Origin: an uncultured Collinsella sp.
GTDB lineage: Bacteria; Actinomycetota; Coriobacteriia; Coriobacteriales; Coriobacteriaceae
Length of the DNA: 63,853 nt
Direction: 5' to 3'
NCBI GenBank assembly: GCA_938005465.1
Contig: CALLNU010000028.1
Span: forward strand, 1-63,853
Shown here: positions 16,747 to 25,947 of the stretch, piece after piece
Numbering within the stretch: position 1 is the first letter of the stretch
Layout of the letters: each line of letters begins with the position of its first letter
The notes under the pieces: generated by a model
What the model was told of the DNA's origin: nothing
The model's input: the letters and a program-made list of their open reading frames with translations, nothing else
The model's database searches: none
Translations under genes and position numbers: made by a program

Positions 16747-17805
16747 CTACTCCATGTAGTAGAAATCATCAGCCGGGAGCTTGCCGCCCACGGCGCTCGC
16801 GTCCGCATCGGCCAGCACCTGCAGGTACCCACCGAGTGCCGCCTTCATATCCTTCCCCGTCTGGCACACGAGCATGCACCCGGGAATCGCCTTTTCGGCA
16901 ATCGCGGCGTTATCCACGATGCCTGCATCGACCACGGCCTGCGCCCAGTCTGCCGGCGCCGCATTGACGGCCTTCACGCTCGCCGCATGGCAGCTCAAGA
17001 ACTCCGCAACGGCCTCGGGATGATCCTCGGCAAACGCGCGGCGCACCACGGTCACACCCGTCAGCAGGCGCGAACCCGTGTCACCCGCCAGCTCATCCCA
17101 CACATCGGTCAGACTTACCGGCGCCGACAGCTTGCCTTCGCTCTTTGCGATGGCAGCGGTCTTGAACGGCTCGGGCAGCACGCCCACGGCAGACGGATCG
17201 GCAAGCAACGCCGACAGCGCCTCGGTGGGCTCGCTCTTAAACTCGAGCGCCACCTGGCCGGTCAGGCCCGCGCGCTCCAGCAGGTAGCTCATGACGTACT
17301 CCGGTGTGGTGCCCTTGCCCGTCATGTAGACGGTACGACCCGCCAGATCGCCAAACGAGGTCACGTTCGCGTCGCCCGTCACCACGCTCAGCACGCCCAG
17401 TGTGTTGATGTCGATGACCTGCACTGCGCCCTCGGTCTTGTTGTAGAGAACGCTCGCCACGTTGGCGGGCACCAGGGCAATGTCGATATCGCCCTGAATG
17501 ACCTTGGGTACGATCTCATCGGCGGCGGTGTTGATCGCAAAGTCGAACTTGTTGTCCGTGGCACCGTCGGCCGCCTGGTCCATAAACTGTACCAGCCCAA
17601 TCGACGTCGGACCCTTGAGCGAGGCGACGCGCACCTCAACCGGCTCGGCAACGGCACCGTCAGCGACAGACCCGGCAGCCGAGCCCGCAGCAGACCCCGC
17701 CCCGGCAGACCCACCGCCGCAGCCAGCCAGCGCAAGCGACAACGCGCCCGCGGCAAGCGCCGAGGCAAACCCCCGGCGCGACAGCTCAACATTAAACGCG
17801 CGCAT
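16747..17805 (-). CDS. Substrate-binding lipoprotein of the ABC importer
   Basis: A 352-residue lipoprotein. The start carries SRRGF followed by a hydrophobic stretch and the lipobox LALAGC (Cys near residue 29), a Tat-type lipoprotein signal. A Gly/Ser/Ala linker follows, then a NMT1/TauA-like periplasmic-binding fold with phrases such as VASLKGPTSIGLVQFMD, ALVPANVASVLYNKT and VGVLPEP. The ATG at 17805 lies two bases after the hydrogenase stop, so the transporter is expressed with hydrogenase. Proteins of this fold bind sulfonates, thiamine precursors or other small molecules; the ligand is not readable from sequence. It stops with TAG. Confidence 0.85.
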   Translation of the reverse strand: MRAFNVELSRRGFASALAAGALSLALAGCGGGSAGAGSAAGSAAGSVADGAVAEPVEVRVASLKGPTSIGLVQFMDQAADGATDNKFDFAINTAADEIVPKVIQGDIDIALVPANVASVLYNKTEGAVQVIDINTLGVLSVVTGDANVTSFGDLAGRTVYMTGKGTTPEYVMSYLLERAGLTGQVALEFKSEPTEALSALLADPSAVGVLPEPFKTAAIAKSEGKLSAPVSLTDVWDELAGDTGSRLLTGVTVVRRAFAEDHPEAVAEFLSCHAASVKAVNAAPADWAQAVVDAGIVDNAAIAEKAIPGCMLVCQTGKDMKAALGGYLQVLADADASAVGGKLPADDFYYME

Positions 17806-17807
17806 CG

Positions 17808-19619
17808 TTAGCACGCCCCCTCGTTGGGCATCAACCAGGCGTGATGGTCGGTATGCAGCAACTCCTCGGCCAGCGGCGAAAGCGGCGCGCCCAAGAACTC
17901 GCGGTAGCACGCCTGGACATCGGGGTTCTCGTGCGAGAAGCGAATGTCCGCCTTCGCATCCAGGCCCCACAGCACCTGGCCGCGCTCGGCTGCCAGCTCG
18001 CAGCCATCGTGGATGGGCTGACCGCCGCCACCGACGCAGCCGCCCGGGCACGCCATAACCTCGACGAAGTCATAGCTCACGCGGCCGCCGCGAATCGCGT
18101 CGAGCAGGCGGGCGGCGTTGCCCAACCCGTGCGCCACGGCAACGCGCACCTTGGTGCCATCGATATCGGCCACGGCCTCCTTCCAGCCGTCGAGTCCGCG
18201 CACGTCGGTAAAGAAATCGGCATCGGGGTTCTTGCCCGTCACCAGGTAGTAGGCCGAGCGCACGGCGGCCTCCATTACGCCGCCCGTGGCGCCAAAGATC
18301 ACGCCCGCGCCCGTGCCAAAGCCCAGCGGCGTGTCGAGCGGCTCCTCGACCAGCGTGTCCACGCTCACGTGGCTCGCGCGGATCATGCGCACCATCTCGC
18401 GCACCGTCAGCGCAACGTCCACATCGGGCGTGCCGTCCTCGCCCACCATGCTCGGCAGCGCGCACTCGGCCTTCTTGGCCGTGCACGGCATAACGGACAC
18501 CACGAACAGGCGCTCGGGCTCCACGCCCAGCACCTTGGCGTAGTATGTCTTGGCAATGGCGCCGAACATCTGCTGCGGCGACTTGGACGTGGACAGGCTG
18601 TCGACAAACTCCGGATAGCGCGCCTTCACAAAGCGCACCCAGCCCGGGCAGCAGCTCGTAAACATGGGCCAGCCGCAGCTGTCACCTTCGCCCTTGGCAG
18701 CGGCGCCCAGGCGCTCGAGCAGCTCGGAGCCCTCCTCCATGATCGTGAGGTCGGCCGAGAAATCGGTGTCGAACACGTACTCAAAGCCAACGCGACGCAG
18801 CGCGCAAGCCAGGCGCTCAACGGTGGCCTCCTCGCGCGGAATGCCGAGTTCCTCGCCCCAGGCGCTGCGCACGGCAGGCGCGATCTGCACCAGCACGATC
18901 TTGTCGGGATTAGCGAGCGCGTCGAACACGGTCTCGGTATCGTCGCGCTCGCGCAGTGCGCCCGTCGGACAATGCGTAACGCACTGGCTGCACGCGACGC
19001 AATCGGTCTTGCCGATCGGCGCGCGCCCGCGCGTACCCACAGCGGTATGCGTGGCGCGGTTGGTCAGGTCCCAAATCCCTAGGCCCTGTACGCTCTCGCA
19101 CACCTTGATGCAGCGCATGCATTTAATGCACTTGTCGTTTTCGCGGATGATGGGGAAATCGAAATCCCAGCCCTCGCCCGCCAAATGCCTTTGATACGGC
19201 AGATAGAAAATGCCCAGGTCGTTGGCAATGGTCTGCAGGTTGCAGTTACCGCTGCGCACACAGCTCGTGCAGCGTGAATCGTGCTGCGAAAGCAGCAGCT
19301 GCACGTTGGTGCGGCGCGCCTCGCGGGCCTTGGGGCTGTTGGTGTGGACCACCATGCCATCGAGCACGTAGTTGTTGCAGGCGGCAACCAGCTGGTCGCA
19401 GCCCTCAACCTCGACCACGCACACGCGGCAGCCGCCGATCTCGTTCAGATCGCGCAGGTAGCACAGGGTGGGAATCTGGATGCCGACGGACTTGGCCGCG
19501 TCCAGGATCGTGGTGTGCTCGGGCACCACGACCTCGCAATTATCGATAGTGAGCTTGACCATATTGAGTGCTCCGCTTTCGGTGTTATCGCTGACAGTGG
19601 GGTTGTTGAGCTCTACCAT
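17808..19619 (-). CDS. hydA: [FeFe] hydrogenase large subunit
   Basis: A 603-residue modular [FeFe] hydrogenase that reduces protons to H2 or the reverse. In order: a [2Fe-2S] domain (CYLRD...GGCRVC, residues 53-67), the HxxxCxxCxxxxxC cluster (HDSRCTSCVRSGNC, 113-126), two [4Fe-4S] motifs (CIKCMRC near 164, CVACSQC near 207), and the H-cluster domain with TSCCPGW (about 321), MPCTAKKAE (about 378) and ACPGGCVGGGG (about 523). All H-cluster ligands are present. The start at 19619 follows AGGGAGG and overlaps the upstream stop by seven bases; an internal ATG at 19562 is less well supported. Cytosolic, as no Tat signal is seen. Maturases HydEFG are not in the window. Confidence 0.95.
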   Translation of the reverse strand: MVELNNPTVSDNTESGALNMVKLTIDNCEVVVPEHTTILDAAKSVGIQIPTLCYLRDLNEIGGCRVCVVEVEGCDQLVAACNNYVLDGMVVHTNSPKAREARRTNVQLLLSQHDSRCTSCVRSGNCNLQTIANDLGIFYLPYQRHLAGEGWDFDFPIIRENDKCIKCMRCIKVCESVQGLGIWDLTNRATHTAVGTRGRAPIGKTDCVACSQCVTHCPTGALRERDDTETVFDALANPDKIVLVQIAPAVRSAWGEELGIPREEATVERLACALRRVGFEYVFDTDFSADLTIMEEGSELLERLGAAAKGEGDSCGWPMFTSCCPGWVRFVKARYPEFVDSLSTSKSPQQMFGAIAKTYYAKVLGVEPERLFVVSVMPCTAKKAECALPSMVGEDGTPDVDVALTVREMVRMIRASHVSVDTLVEEPLDTPLGFGTGAGVIFGATGGVMEAAVRSAYYLVTGKNPDADFFTDVRGLDGWKEAVADIDGTKVRVAVAHGLGNAARLLDAIRGGRVSYDFVEVMACPGGCVGGGGQPIHDGCELAAERGQVLWGLDAKADIRFSHENPDVQACYREFLGAPLSPLAEELLHTDHHAWLMPNEGAC

Positions 19620-21445
19620 TCCAGGTTCCTCCCTCCGCGGAACGCGCCAAAACCAAAGTGGTCGCAACGCAGGCAGCGGCTTGCCTCCTGGCGCGCCTCC
19701 TCCTCGGTAAGGCCCTGCTCGACCAGATTCCAATCGTGAATACGCTCGCCGGCCTCGCGCTCACCCAGCTCGCAGCGGCCGCACTCGTGCTTGCCCTTAA
19801 ACTGGACGGTCGGCAGCTCCACGTCGAGCTTGATCTTGTGGTCGAAGCCCAGATAGCGGTCGATGTTTGCCGAAGCCACGCGGCCGGCGTTGATGGCACG
19901 GATGACGGTGGCGGGGCCGGTCTGGCAGTCGCCGCCGCTAAAGAGGCCATCGAAGTTGGGCACGGCACCGTCCGAGTCGGTGACCACGCAACCCCACTTG
20001 CAGGCGATGCCCATGTCCTCAAACGGCTTGGAATCGATGTCCTGGCCAATGGCGACAAACACGCGCTCGCAGGGGATGACGCGCTCGGGCGTAGCGGCGG
20101 CACGCGGAGCCGGACGACCGCGGCGGGGCTCGCCGATAATCTGCGGTTGCACGCGCAGGCCGCTCACGCGACCATCTTCGCCCGTCTCGATGGCGAGCGG
20201 CGCCGTGAGCTCCAGAACCTCGCAACCCTCGGCCTGGGCGCCGGCAATCTCGGCGTCCTGGGCCGTCATATCGCAGATGCGACGGCGGTAGACGATGCTC
20301 ACCTTTTCGGCACCGCAGCGCACGGCAGAGCGCGCCACGTCCATGGCCACGTTGCCGCCGCCGATGACGCACACGCGCTGGCCGCTCAGGTCGGGCAGCT
20401 CGTCGTCTCCGATGGCGCGCAGCATCTTGACGGCCGACTCCACGCCGGGCGCCTCTTCACCCGGAAGGCCGAGCTTCTTGTCGCTATGGGCACCGATGGC
20501 CAGGTAGACGGCATCGAACTCGTCGCGCAGGCGAGCGAGCTCCTCGCCGTTCACGGAGTGATCGAGCTCAACGTCGATGCCGGCGCTCAAGATCCAGTCG
20601 ATCTCGGCCTGCAGGCGCTCGCGCGGCAGACGATAGCTGGGGATGCCGTAGCGCAGCATGCCGCCCAAGTGGTGGCGCTGCTCAAAAATGGTCACCTTGT
20701 GGCCCATCACGGCCAGGTAGTAGGCACAGGAAAGGCCAGCCGGGCCGCCGCCGATCACGGAGACGCGCTTACCGGTGTTGTCCACTACATGCGGCTTGTG
20801 GTCGTTGAGGTCACTGTGCTCAACGGCAAAACGCTTGAGGGCGAGGATGTTCATGGGGTCGTCGACCATGCCACGGCGGCAATGCATCTCGCAGGGATGC
20901 TCGCACACCAGGCCGCAAACGAGCGGCAGCGGGTTATTCTTGCGGATGACCTTGACGGCATCGGCATAGCGGCCGGCCTCGACGAGCGAAATGTAACCGG
21001 GAATGTCGACATGCGCCGGACAGCCCGAGACGCACGGGACGCGGGCCTCGCGGTCAAAGCCACAGGAGTGCTCGCGGATGTGGTGCTCAAAATCGTCACG
21101 GAAACCGCGGATAGCCGTAAGCGCCATGGCGCCGGCCTCGTAACCGATGGCGCAATCGCTCGAAAGATAGATGGTGCGGGCGGTGCGCTCGATCAGATTG
21201 AGCGTGGACTCGTCGGCGCGGCCCTCGAGCACATCGGCGAGCAGATCGCTCAGCGCGCTCAGGCCCACGCGGCAGGGCGTGCACTTGCCGCAGCTCTGGG
21301 TGGAGCACAGGTTGACGAGCGCTGCCGTAAACTCAACGGGACACGGGGCGAGCGAACTCACCGCCAGACGACGTCCGAGCGCATCGTGCAGGTCGTCCAT
21401 GACGGCCTGAGCGTGGCTGCGTTCCATTACATGCAGTCGAGCCAT
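19613..21445 (-). CDS. NuoF-type iron-sulfur domain fused to GltD-like FAD oxidoreductase
   Basis: A 610-residue electron-transfer subunit. The N-terminal 110 residues hold the NuoF-like [4Fe-4S] motif CSTQSCGKCTPCRVG but not the FMN/NADH-binding part of NuoF. The rest is a glutamate-synthase-small-subunit-like flavoprotein: Cys clusters (CVSGCPAHVDIPGY, CGLVCEHPCEMHC), the FAD site VIGGGPAGLSCAYYLAV, the NAD(P) site VIGGGNVAMDVARSA, and GLFSGGDCQTGPATV. It probably links NAD(P)H to hydrogenase. The start at 21445 has GAGGGG six bases upstream. It overlaps hydA by seven bases and is the first gene of the four-gene operon. It stops with TAG. Confidence 0.85.
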   Translation of the reverse strand: MARLHVMERSHAQAVMDDLHDALGRRLAVSSLAPCPVEFTAALVNLCSTQSCGKCTPCRVGLSALSDLLADVLEGRADESTLNLIERTARTIYLSSDCAIGYEAGAMALTAIRGFRDDFEHHIREHSCGFDREARVPCVSGCPAHVDIPGYISLVEAGRYADAVKVIRKNNPLPLVCGLVCEHPCEMHCRRGMVDDPMNILALKRFAVEHSDLNDHKPHVVDNTGKRVSVIGGGPAGLSCAYYLAVMGHKVTIFEQRHHLGGMLRYGIPSYRLPRERLQAEIDWILSAGIDVELDHSVNGEELARLRDEFDAVYLAIGAHSDKKLGLPGEEAPGVESAVKMLRAIGDDELPDLSGQRVCVIGGGNVAMDVARSAVRCGAEKVSIVYRRRICDMTAQDAEIAGAQAEGCEVLELTAPLAIETGEDGRVSGLRVQPQIIGEPRRGRPAPRAAATPERVIPCERVFVAIGQDIDSKPFEDMGIACKWGCVVTDSDGAVPNFDGLFSGGDCQTGPATVIRAINAGRVASANIDRYLGFDHKIKLDVELPTVQFKGKHECGRCELGEREAGERIHDWNLVEQGLTEEEARQEASRCLRCDHFGFGAFRGGRNLEW

Positions 21446-21672
21446 AAGATCCCCTCTCACATGGCAGCCCGGAGGCGAGGCCGGGCGAAATTGCTACACG
21501 CACAACACTGACCTAGAAAGTTGTTAGGTCTCCACGCAGTTCGGCAGGCGGCATGAAATGTCACCCTCAGCGGTGAAACAGAACATTACCGCAGATAAAT
21601 GCCATATTTGATAAAACGCGTTACCAAATAGCAATATCCAATGTGGAAAGGAACGCCTTACTTTTTTCCTTT

Positions 21673-21736
21673 TGATCCGTTTTCCTCCGTCCTCTTCGGA
21701 TCACATGATCCCTTGGGGACGGAGGAAAACGGATCA
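21673..21736. repeat. Palindrome GATCCGTTTTCCTCCGTCC family
   Basis: TGATCCGTTTTCCTCCGTCC and GGACGGAGGAAAACGGATCA are perfect 20-base inverted arms around a 24-base loop. This is the only structure seen in the 338-base gap between the hydrogenase operon start (21445) and the EFR1-like gene stop (21784); the rest of that gap shows no gene. Confidence 0.8.
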
Positions 21737-21783
21737 TTTTTGGTGCAAAAGGGCCAGGTTTGTTTGCACCAATCTCACTTGCG

Positions 21784-22545
21784 CTAGATAAAGAGCTCGC
21801 ATTCCTTCCGCACGACGCAAACCTTGCTCAGCATCCGGGAAACAGCGGATAGCTTGTTGGGATCAAGCTTACGAGCGCCTCGCGGACATACGGCAACGCA
21901 GCGCATGCAGGAGATGCACGCCTCGCCAGCTGCTCGTTTGGGGTCACCATTGTCGATAGCACAAACGGGGCACGCCGCGGCGCATGCACCGCAGGAGACG
22001 CAATCCTCTGTTGCCTCGGGTGCCATGCGGTGACCTCCGGCTTGTTTATAAGGACGATTGCCGGGAATAGAGGGCTCGGATGTATCCTCAGCCAACAGCT
22101 TTTGCTGAATTTGCTGCGCAAACTCTGCGAGCTGCGCCGCATCCTGCGCATCCGGACGACCGGCAGCAAACTGTCGCGCAATGGAATGTTCTGCAATGGC
22201 TGCAACTGCCGCGATCACCCAGAATCCCGCATGCTTCGCAACGTCCTCCAGCTCTACGAGCGTGTCCTCAAACGCGCGGTTTCCGTATACACAAACCAAA
22301 ACAGCCCGAGCCCCGTTGCCGCGCACCATGTCCAACCGGTCAGCCACCACAGCCGGGATTCTACCGGCATACGCCGGCACAGAGATTACGGCCACGTCGT
22401 CCTCAGTCATCGAGACAGCGTTGAAATCCAACCCGCTATCGGTCAGATCGACGGTAACGGTATTCTTGCCCAGTGCCCCGGCCACAAGGCCAGACGCCTT
22501 CCGCGTTCCACCCGTCGGACTAAACACAATTTCGAATACGCTCAT
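21784..22545 (-). CDS. EFR1-like flavodoxin-ferredoxin protein
   Basis: A 253-residue fusion of an N-terminal flavodoxin-like domain (FSPTGGTRKASGLVAGAL is the FMN phosphate loop) and a C-terminal ferredoxin with two [4Fe-4S] motifs, CVSCGACAAACPVCAI and CISCMRCVAVCPRGARK. This is the EFR1 (EFRBP) architecture common in strict anaerobes, thought to move electrons between ferredoxin and flavin partners. GGGGAGGG lies eight bases before the ATG. Single gene between repeat-rich spacers, next to the hydrogenase operon, so a link in electron flow is plausible but not proved. It stops with TAG. Confidence 0.88.
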   Translation of the reverse strand: MSVFEIVFSPTGGTRKASGLVAGALGKNTVTVDLTDSGLDFNAVSMTEDDVAVISVPAYAGRIPAVVADRLDMVRGNGARAVLVCVYGNRAFEDTLVELEDVAKHAGFWVIAAVAAIAEHSIARQFAAGRPDAQDAAQLAEFAQQIQQKLLAEDTSEPSIPGNRPYKQAGGHRMAPEATEDCVSCGACAAACPVCAIDNGDPKRAAGEACISCMRCVAVCPRGARKLDPNKLSAVSRMLSKVCVVRKECELFI

Positions 22546-22757
22546 CTAGACACCCTCCCCCTACGCCTGGCAACGCGTCAAGCCGCTTTCACATCCAGCC
22601 AGAGTATACGGCACGTGGGGTCCCCGTTTTGATGCGCCAAGCACCCCAATGCACCCACGCTACGCTGTCTGCCTCTTCGTTTTGTATAAATTACGGTACA
22701 GATTGTATATATTTACGGGATACCGCCGTGTTCTCCCGAGGTACCCCATCCTGGCCC

Positions 22758-22990
22758 GTGCAAAAAACGGAGTATTCTGCAACGTGACCGCGCCAGCACC
22801 GCCGCGGGCGGGCAAAACTGTAGGGCGCCGTATCATTCTAAGTCCCGACATGGCGAGAATAACGCGCCCCTGCTCCGGAAAACGGCGAGATCTGGCTCAA
22901 AACGCTCGCTAGGGATATCCGAAGACCACCGTTGGCGACGTCGAATCATATGCAGACAACTCGAACTGCAGAATACTCCAAAAAATGCAC
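22758..22990. repeat. Copy B of the 234-bp element with inverted ends
   Basis: The left end GTGCAAAAAACGGAGTATTC (22758-22777) is identical to copy A at 3676, and the right end GAATACTCCAAAAAATGCAC (22971-22990) differs by one base. The total is 233 bases against 234 in copy A. It fills much of the 621-base gap 22546-23166, which otherwise holds only the helicase terminator and no gene. Confidence 0.55.
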
Positions 22991-23096
22991 GGCGCACCTC
23001 ATGGGACCCATTGCCGCATGGCAGGAAACAGGTCCACGGCATCCTCTAGATGCATTCCCGAGGAAATCACATTTGAACTAGCGATCGGATACGGCA

Positions 23097-23134
23097 AACA
23101 AAAAGGGCCCCGAACGTAGTTGCTCGGGGCCCTT
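23097..23134 (-). terminator. Terminator of the DEAD-box helicase gene
   Basis: GGGCCCCGA (23105-23113) pairs with TCGGGGCCC (23124-23132), and the minus strand continues into a T-run. It lies about 35 bases after the helicase stop. Confidence 0.85.
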
Positions 23135-23166
23135 GGTTCACCTCGCTCTAGCGGGCGATGCGTGTG

Positions 23167-25359
23167 TTATTTGCGCTTGCCGCCGCCGTCACCGGGACGA
23201 CGGGAGCTGCTACCACGCTTGCCGCCACGGCTGTTGCCATAGCTGCCGCGGTTATCGCGACCGCCGGCGCGGCCGCCACGGGAACCGGCCTGGTTGCCGC
23301 CACGACCACCACGATAGCCGCCGCGACGCTCTTCGCGGGTATCGTCGTAGTTGCGCCAGTCATCGCGACGATCGCGGCTGGCACGCGGGTCACGACGATC
23401 ACGCGACTCGTTAGAACGACCAGCGCCGCCGCGGCCGCCATTGCCGCGAGCACCCTCGCGACGCTCGCCGCCGCGGCTACCGCGCTCTTCAAAGCGCTTG
23501 CCGCCACGGGACTCACCGCCACGGGCAGTACGCTCACCGCGACCCTCGCCGCCGCGACGCTCATCACGGCCGCCGCGCTCGTCATCACGACCGGAACGCC
23601 GGCGGTCGCCCTCGCGCTCGACACGACGACGACCGCCGCGGTCCTCGTCCTCACGACGACGGCGGTGTGCCTCGCCCTGGAACTGCTTGGCACGGCGCTC
23701 GGCACGGTTGCCGCGCGGGGCCTGCTCGACGGCACCAGCACCGCCGCGCTCCTCGGCAGCCACCTCGCGGGCCACGCTCTCCACGGCCTCATCCACGCGA
23801 GCCTGAACGCCCTCGCGCACGCGAGTCTTGCCGCCGCGCTTGGGACGGCTCGGACGCTCGTCGCGACCGCGGTTGGAACGACCGGCCACATCGCCGTAGT
23901 CATCGCCGTTGCGCTTGCCATCGCGACGTGCCTGCTCAAGCTTCTTCTTGCTCTTGGACTTGCCGCGCTTGGTCTTCTTCTTCACCTTGAAGGCCGCAGG
24001 GTCGCGCTCGGGATCAACCGCAGGCGGGTTGGGACCCACATGCAGGTCGCCGGCCTCGTAGATGTCGGCGGTCTTGTCCATGAGCTTCTCGATCTCGTAG
24101 AACTCGTCCACATCCTGCTCGGTCACAAACGTAATGGCCCAGCCCAGCTCGCCGGCGCGGCCCGTACGGCCAATACGGTGGATGTAGTCGGTCGGCTCGG
24201 CCGGCACGTCAAAGTTCACGACGTAGCGCACGTCGCTGATGTCGATGCCGCGGGCAAGCACGTCGGTTGCCACCAGCACGTCGACGGTACCGTCGCGGAA
24301 GGCCGAAAGGGCACGCTCGCGCTGGGCCTGGCTGCGGTTGCCGTGGATCGCGGCGGCCTTGATGCCCTTGCGCTCCAGACGACGGCAGCAGCTGTCGGCG
24401 CGGTGCTTGGTGCGCATAAAGACGATAGTGCGCTCCGGGCCCTCCTTTTTGAGGAACTCGGGCAGCAGGTTGTTCTTGGCCTCGATGGACACCGGGAACA
24501 CAAACTGGTCGACGGTGTCGGCGGTCGACGTGGCGGGCGCGATCTCCACGCGGGCCGGGTCGCTCACCAGGTCGGTGATCTCGCCCACGGCCTCCTCGTC
24601 GAGCGTGGCCGAGAACAGCAGCGTCTGGCGCTCGGCCGGCGTCTCGCGCACAATGCGGCGGACGGCGGGCAAAAAGCCCATGTCGAGCATGCGGTCGGCC
24701 TCGTCCAGCACCAGCACCTTGACCTCGTCCAGGTGGCAGGCGCCCTGCTCGATCAGATCGACCAGACGGCCCGGCGTGGCGACCAGAATGTCGCAGCCGT
24801 ACTTGAGCGCCGCGGTCTGGGGCTTGTAGCTCACGCCGCCCACGACGGTCACGGCGACATGGCCGGTGACGTCGGCAATCTTGCCGGCGACCTCATCGAT
24901 CTGCTGGGCAAGCTCGCGCGTGGGGGTGATGACGAGCATCACGGGGCCGCGGCCGTTGCCCTCGGGCTTCTTGGCACCGCGACGGCGGTTGCGGCCGCCA
25001 CGCTCGCGCACGGGCTTGGGCGGAGCGATGTGCTCCAGGTTGTTCATGGTCGGCAGCAAGAAGGCGGCCGTCTTGCCGGTGCCGGTCTGAGCGGCGGCAA
25101 GCAGGTCACGGCCCTCAAGCACCACGGGGATCGAGCCGGCCTGGACAGGCGTGGGCGCCGTGTAGCCTAGGTTCTCGATGGCACGAAGCATCTCGTCCGA
25201 AAGTCCCAGCTCGTCAAAGGCGGGCAGGTTCTCGGTCGCGGACTCGACGACCTCGGCAGCGTTGGCCTCGTCGGCCGCATCGAAGGCAGCCTGAGCCATG
25301 GCCTCGCGGGTCTCGTCCAGAATCTCGGCGTCCGTGACGTCGGATACAGAATTACGCAT
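23167..25359 (-). CDS. DEAD-box ATP-dependent RNA helicase with long RG-rich tail
   Basis: A 730-residue DEAD-box helicase that unwinds short RNA duplexes in ribosome assembly or mRNA decay. All core motifs are present: Q motif (TPVQAGSIP), AQTGTGKT, PTRELA, DEAD as VLDEADRM, SAT, and HRIGRTGRAG. The last 230 residues are almost entirely Arg, Gly, Glu and Asp with RGG repeats, a disordered RNA-binding tail. The ATG at 25359 has AAGGAA ten bases upstream. A leader of up to about 190 bases before a TATACT at 25559-25564 would fit a cold-inducible helicase, but no convincing -35 is seen. It stops with TAA. Confidence 0.92.
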   Translation of the reverse strand: MRNSVSDVTDAEILDETREAMAQAAFDAADEANAAEVVESATENLPAFDELGLSDEMLRAIENLGYTAPTPVQAGSIPVVLEGRDLLAAAQTGTGKTAAFLLPTMNNLEHIAPPKPVRERGGRNRRRGAKKPEGNGRGPVMLVITPTRELAQQIDEVAGKIADVTGHVAVTVVGGVSYKPQTAALKYGCDILVATPGRLVDLIEQGACHLDEVKVLVLDEADRMLDMGFLPAVRRIVRETPAERQTLLFSATLDEEAVGEITDLVSDPARVEIAPATSTADTVDQFVFPVSIEAKNNLLPEFLKKEGPERTIVFMRTKHRADSCCRRLERKGIKAAAIHGNRSQAQRERALSAFRDGTVDVLVATDVLARGIDISDVRYVVNFDVPAEPTDYIHRIGRTGRAGELGWAITFVTEQDVDEFYEIEKLMDKTADIYEAGDLHVGPNPPAVDPERDPAAFKVKKKTKRGKSKSKKKLEQARRDGKRNGDDYGDVAGRSNRGRDERPSRPKRGGKTRVREGVQARVDEAVESVAREVAAEERGGAGAVEQAPRGNRAERRAKQFQGEAHRRRREDEDRGGRRRVEREGDRRRSGRDDERGGRDERRGGEGRGERTARGGESRGGKRFEERGSRGGERREGARGNGGRGGAGRSNESRDRRDPRASRDRRDDWRNYDDTREERRGGYRGGRGGNQAGSRGGRAGGRDNRGSYGNSRGGKRGSSSRRPGDGGGKRK

Positions 25360-25630
25360 ATGTTGTTGTTCCTTATCTGCACGCGTTATGGGCACGGCAT
25401 GCGGCCGCGCGAGCGTGCTTGGTAGTGCGCTAATACATACAAAAACAGGTGCGCACAGAGAGGACGTTGCTCAGCACGCTGGCGATCGCTTTGGCAGCCA
25501 TATCACGCGCCGTCCAGACGCAGCGGCCCTAAGCGATGGAGCAGATTCGCCGCCGGTTAGTATACCCGTACTCCGTATGCCCCCACGTAAACCACAGATG
25601 ACGAGGCGGACGAGGTGGGCCCGGCTGATT

Positions 25631-25769
25631 GTCTCAATCTGTAACATCTACAGGGCGAATCTTCCTCTACGTGTTACAGATCGAGACAAACGGTCGACAC
25701 GGCTCACAAACGTCTCAATCTGTAACAGTTAACGAGTAAAATCGGCCCTAATTGTTATAGATCAAGACA
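25631..25769. repeat. Two GTCTCGATCTGTAACAG-family hairpins, period 81
   Basis: Hairpins at 25631-25688 and 25712-25769 each have arms like GTCTCAATCTGTAACA and TGTTACAGATCGAGAC separated by about 24 variable bases. The starts are 81 bases apart. They sit in the 588-base gap between the helicase and FHA genes, whose remainder holds the helicase leader and the FHA promoter. Confidence 0.85.
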
Positions 25770-25834
25770 GAGGGGGATTTCCGTCCAGTCCAAACCAAAT
25801 CTCTCAGTCTTCCTGCAATTTCGAACATGTGGCC

Positions 25835-25840
25835 TATAAT
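25835..25840 (+). promoter_or_regulatory. -10 element of the FHA-kinase genes
   Basis: A perfect TATAAT lies about 108 bases before the FHA GTG start. The -35 region (CCTGCA at 25812-25817) is poor, so an activator or another promoter may be used. Confidence 0.4.
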
Positions 25841-25947
25841 GTTGCTTTGGTTACGCTATATATTGCGCAGCCATTTAATACGTCGCCCACCGGGGGCCAT
25901 TAATTCCTATCGCCATATTGGCTAGGAAGCAATCAAAGGAGGTATCC

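Noticed and set aside
3676..22990. Composite transposon bounded by the two 234-bp elements
   Set aside because: The 19-kb interval contains ordinary core genes, no transposase, and the two elements do not look like insertion sequences.
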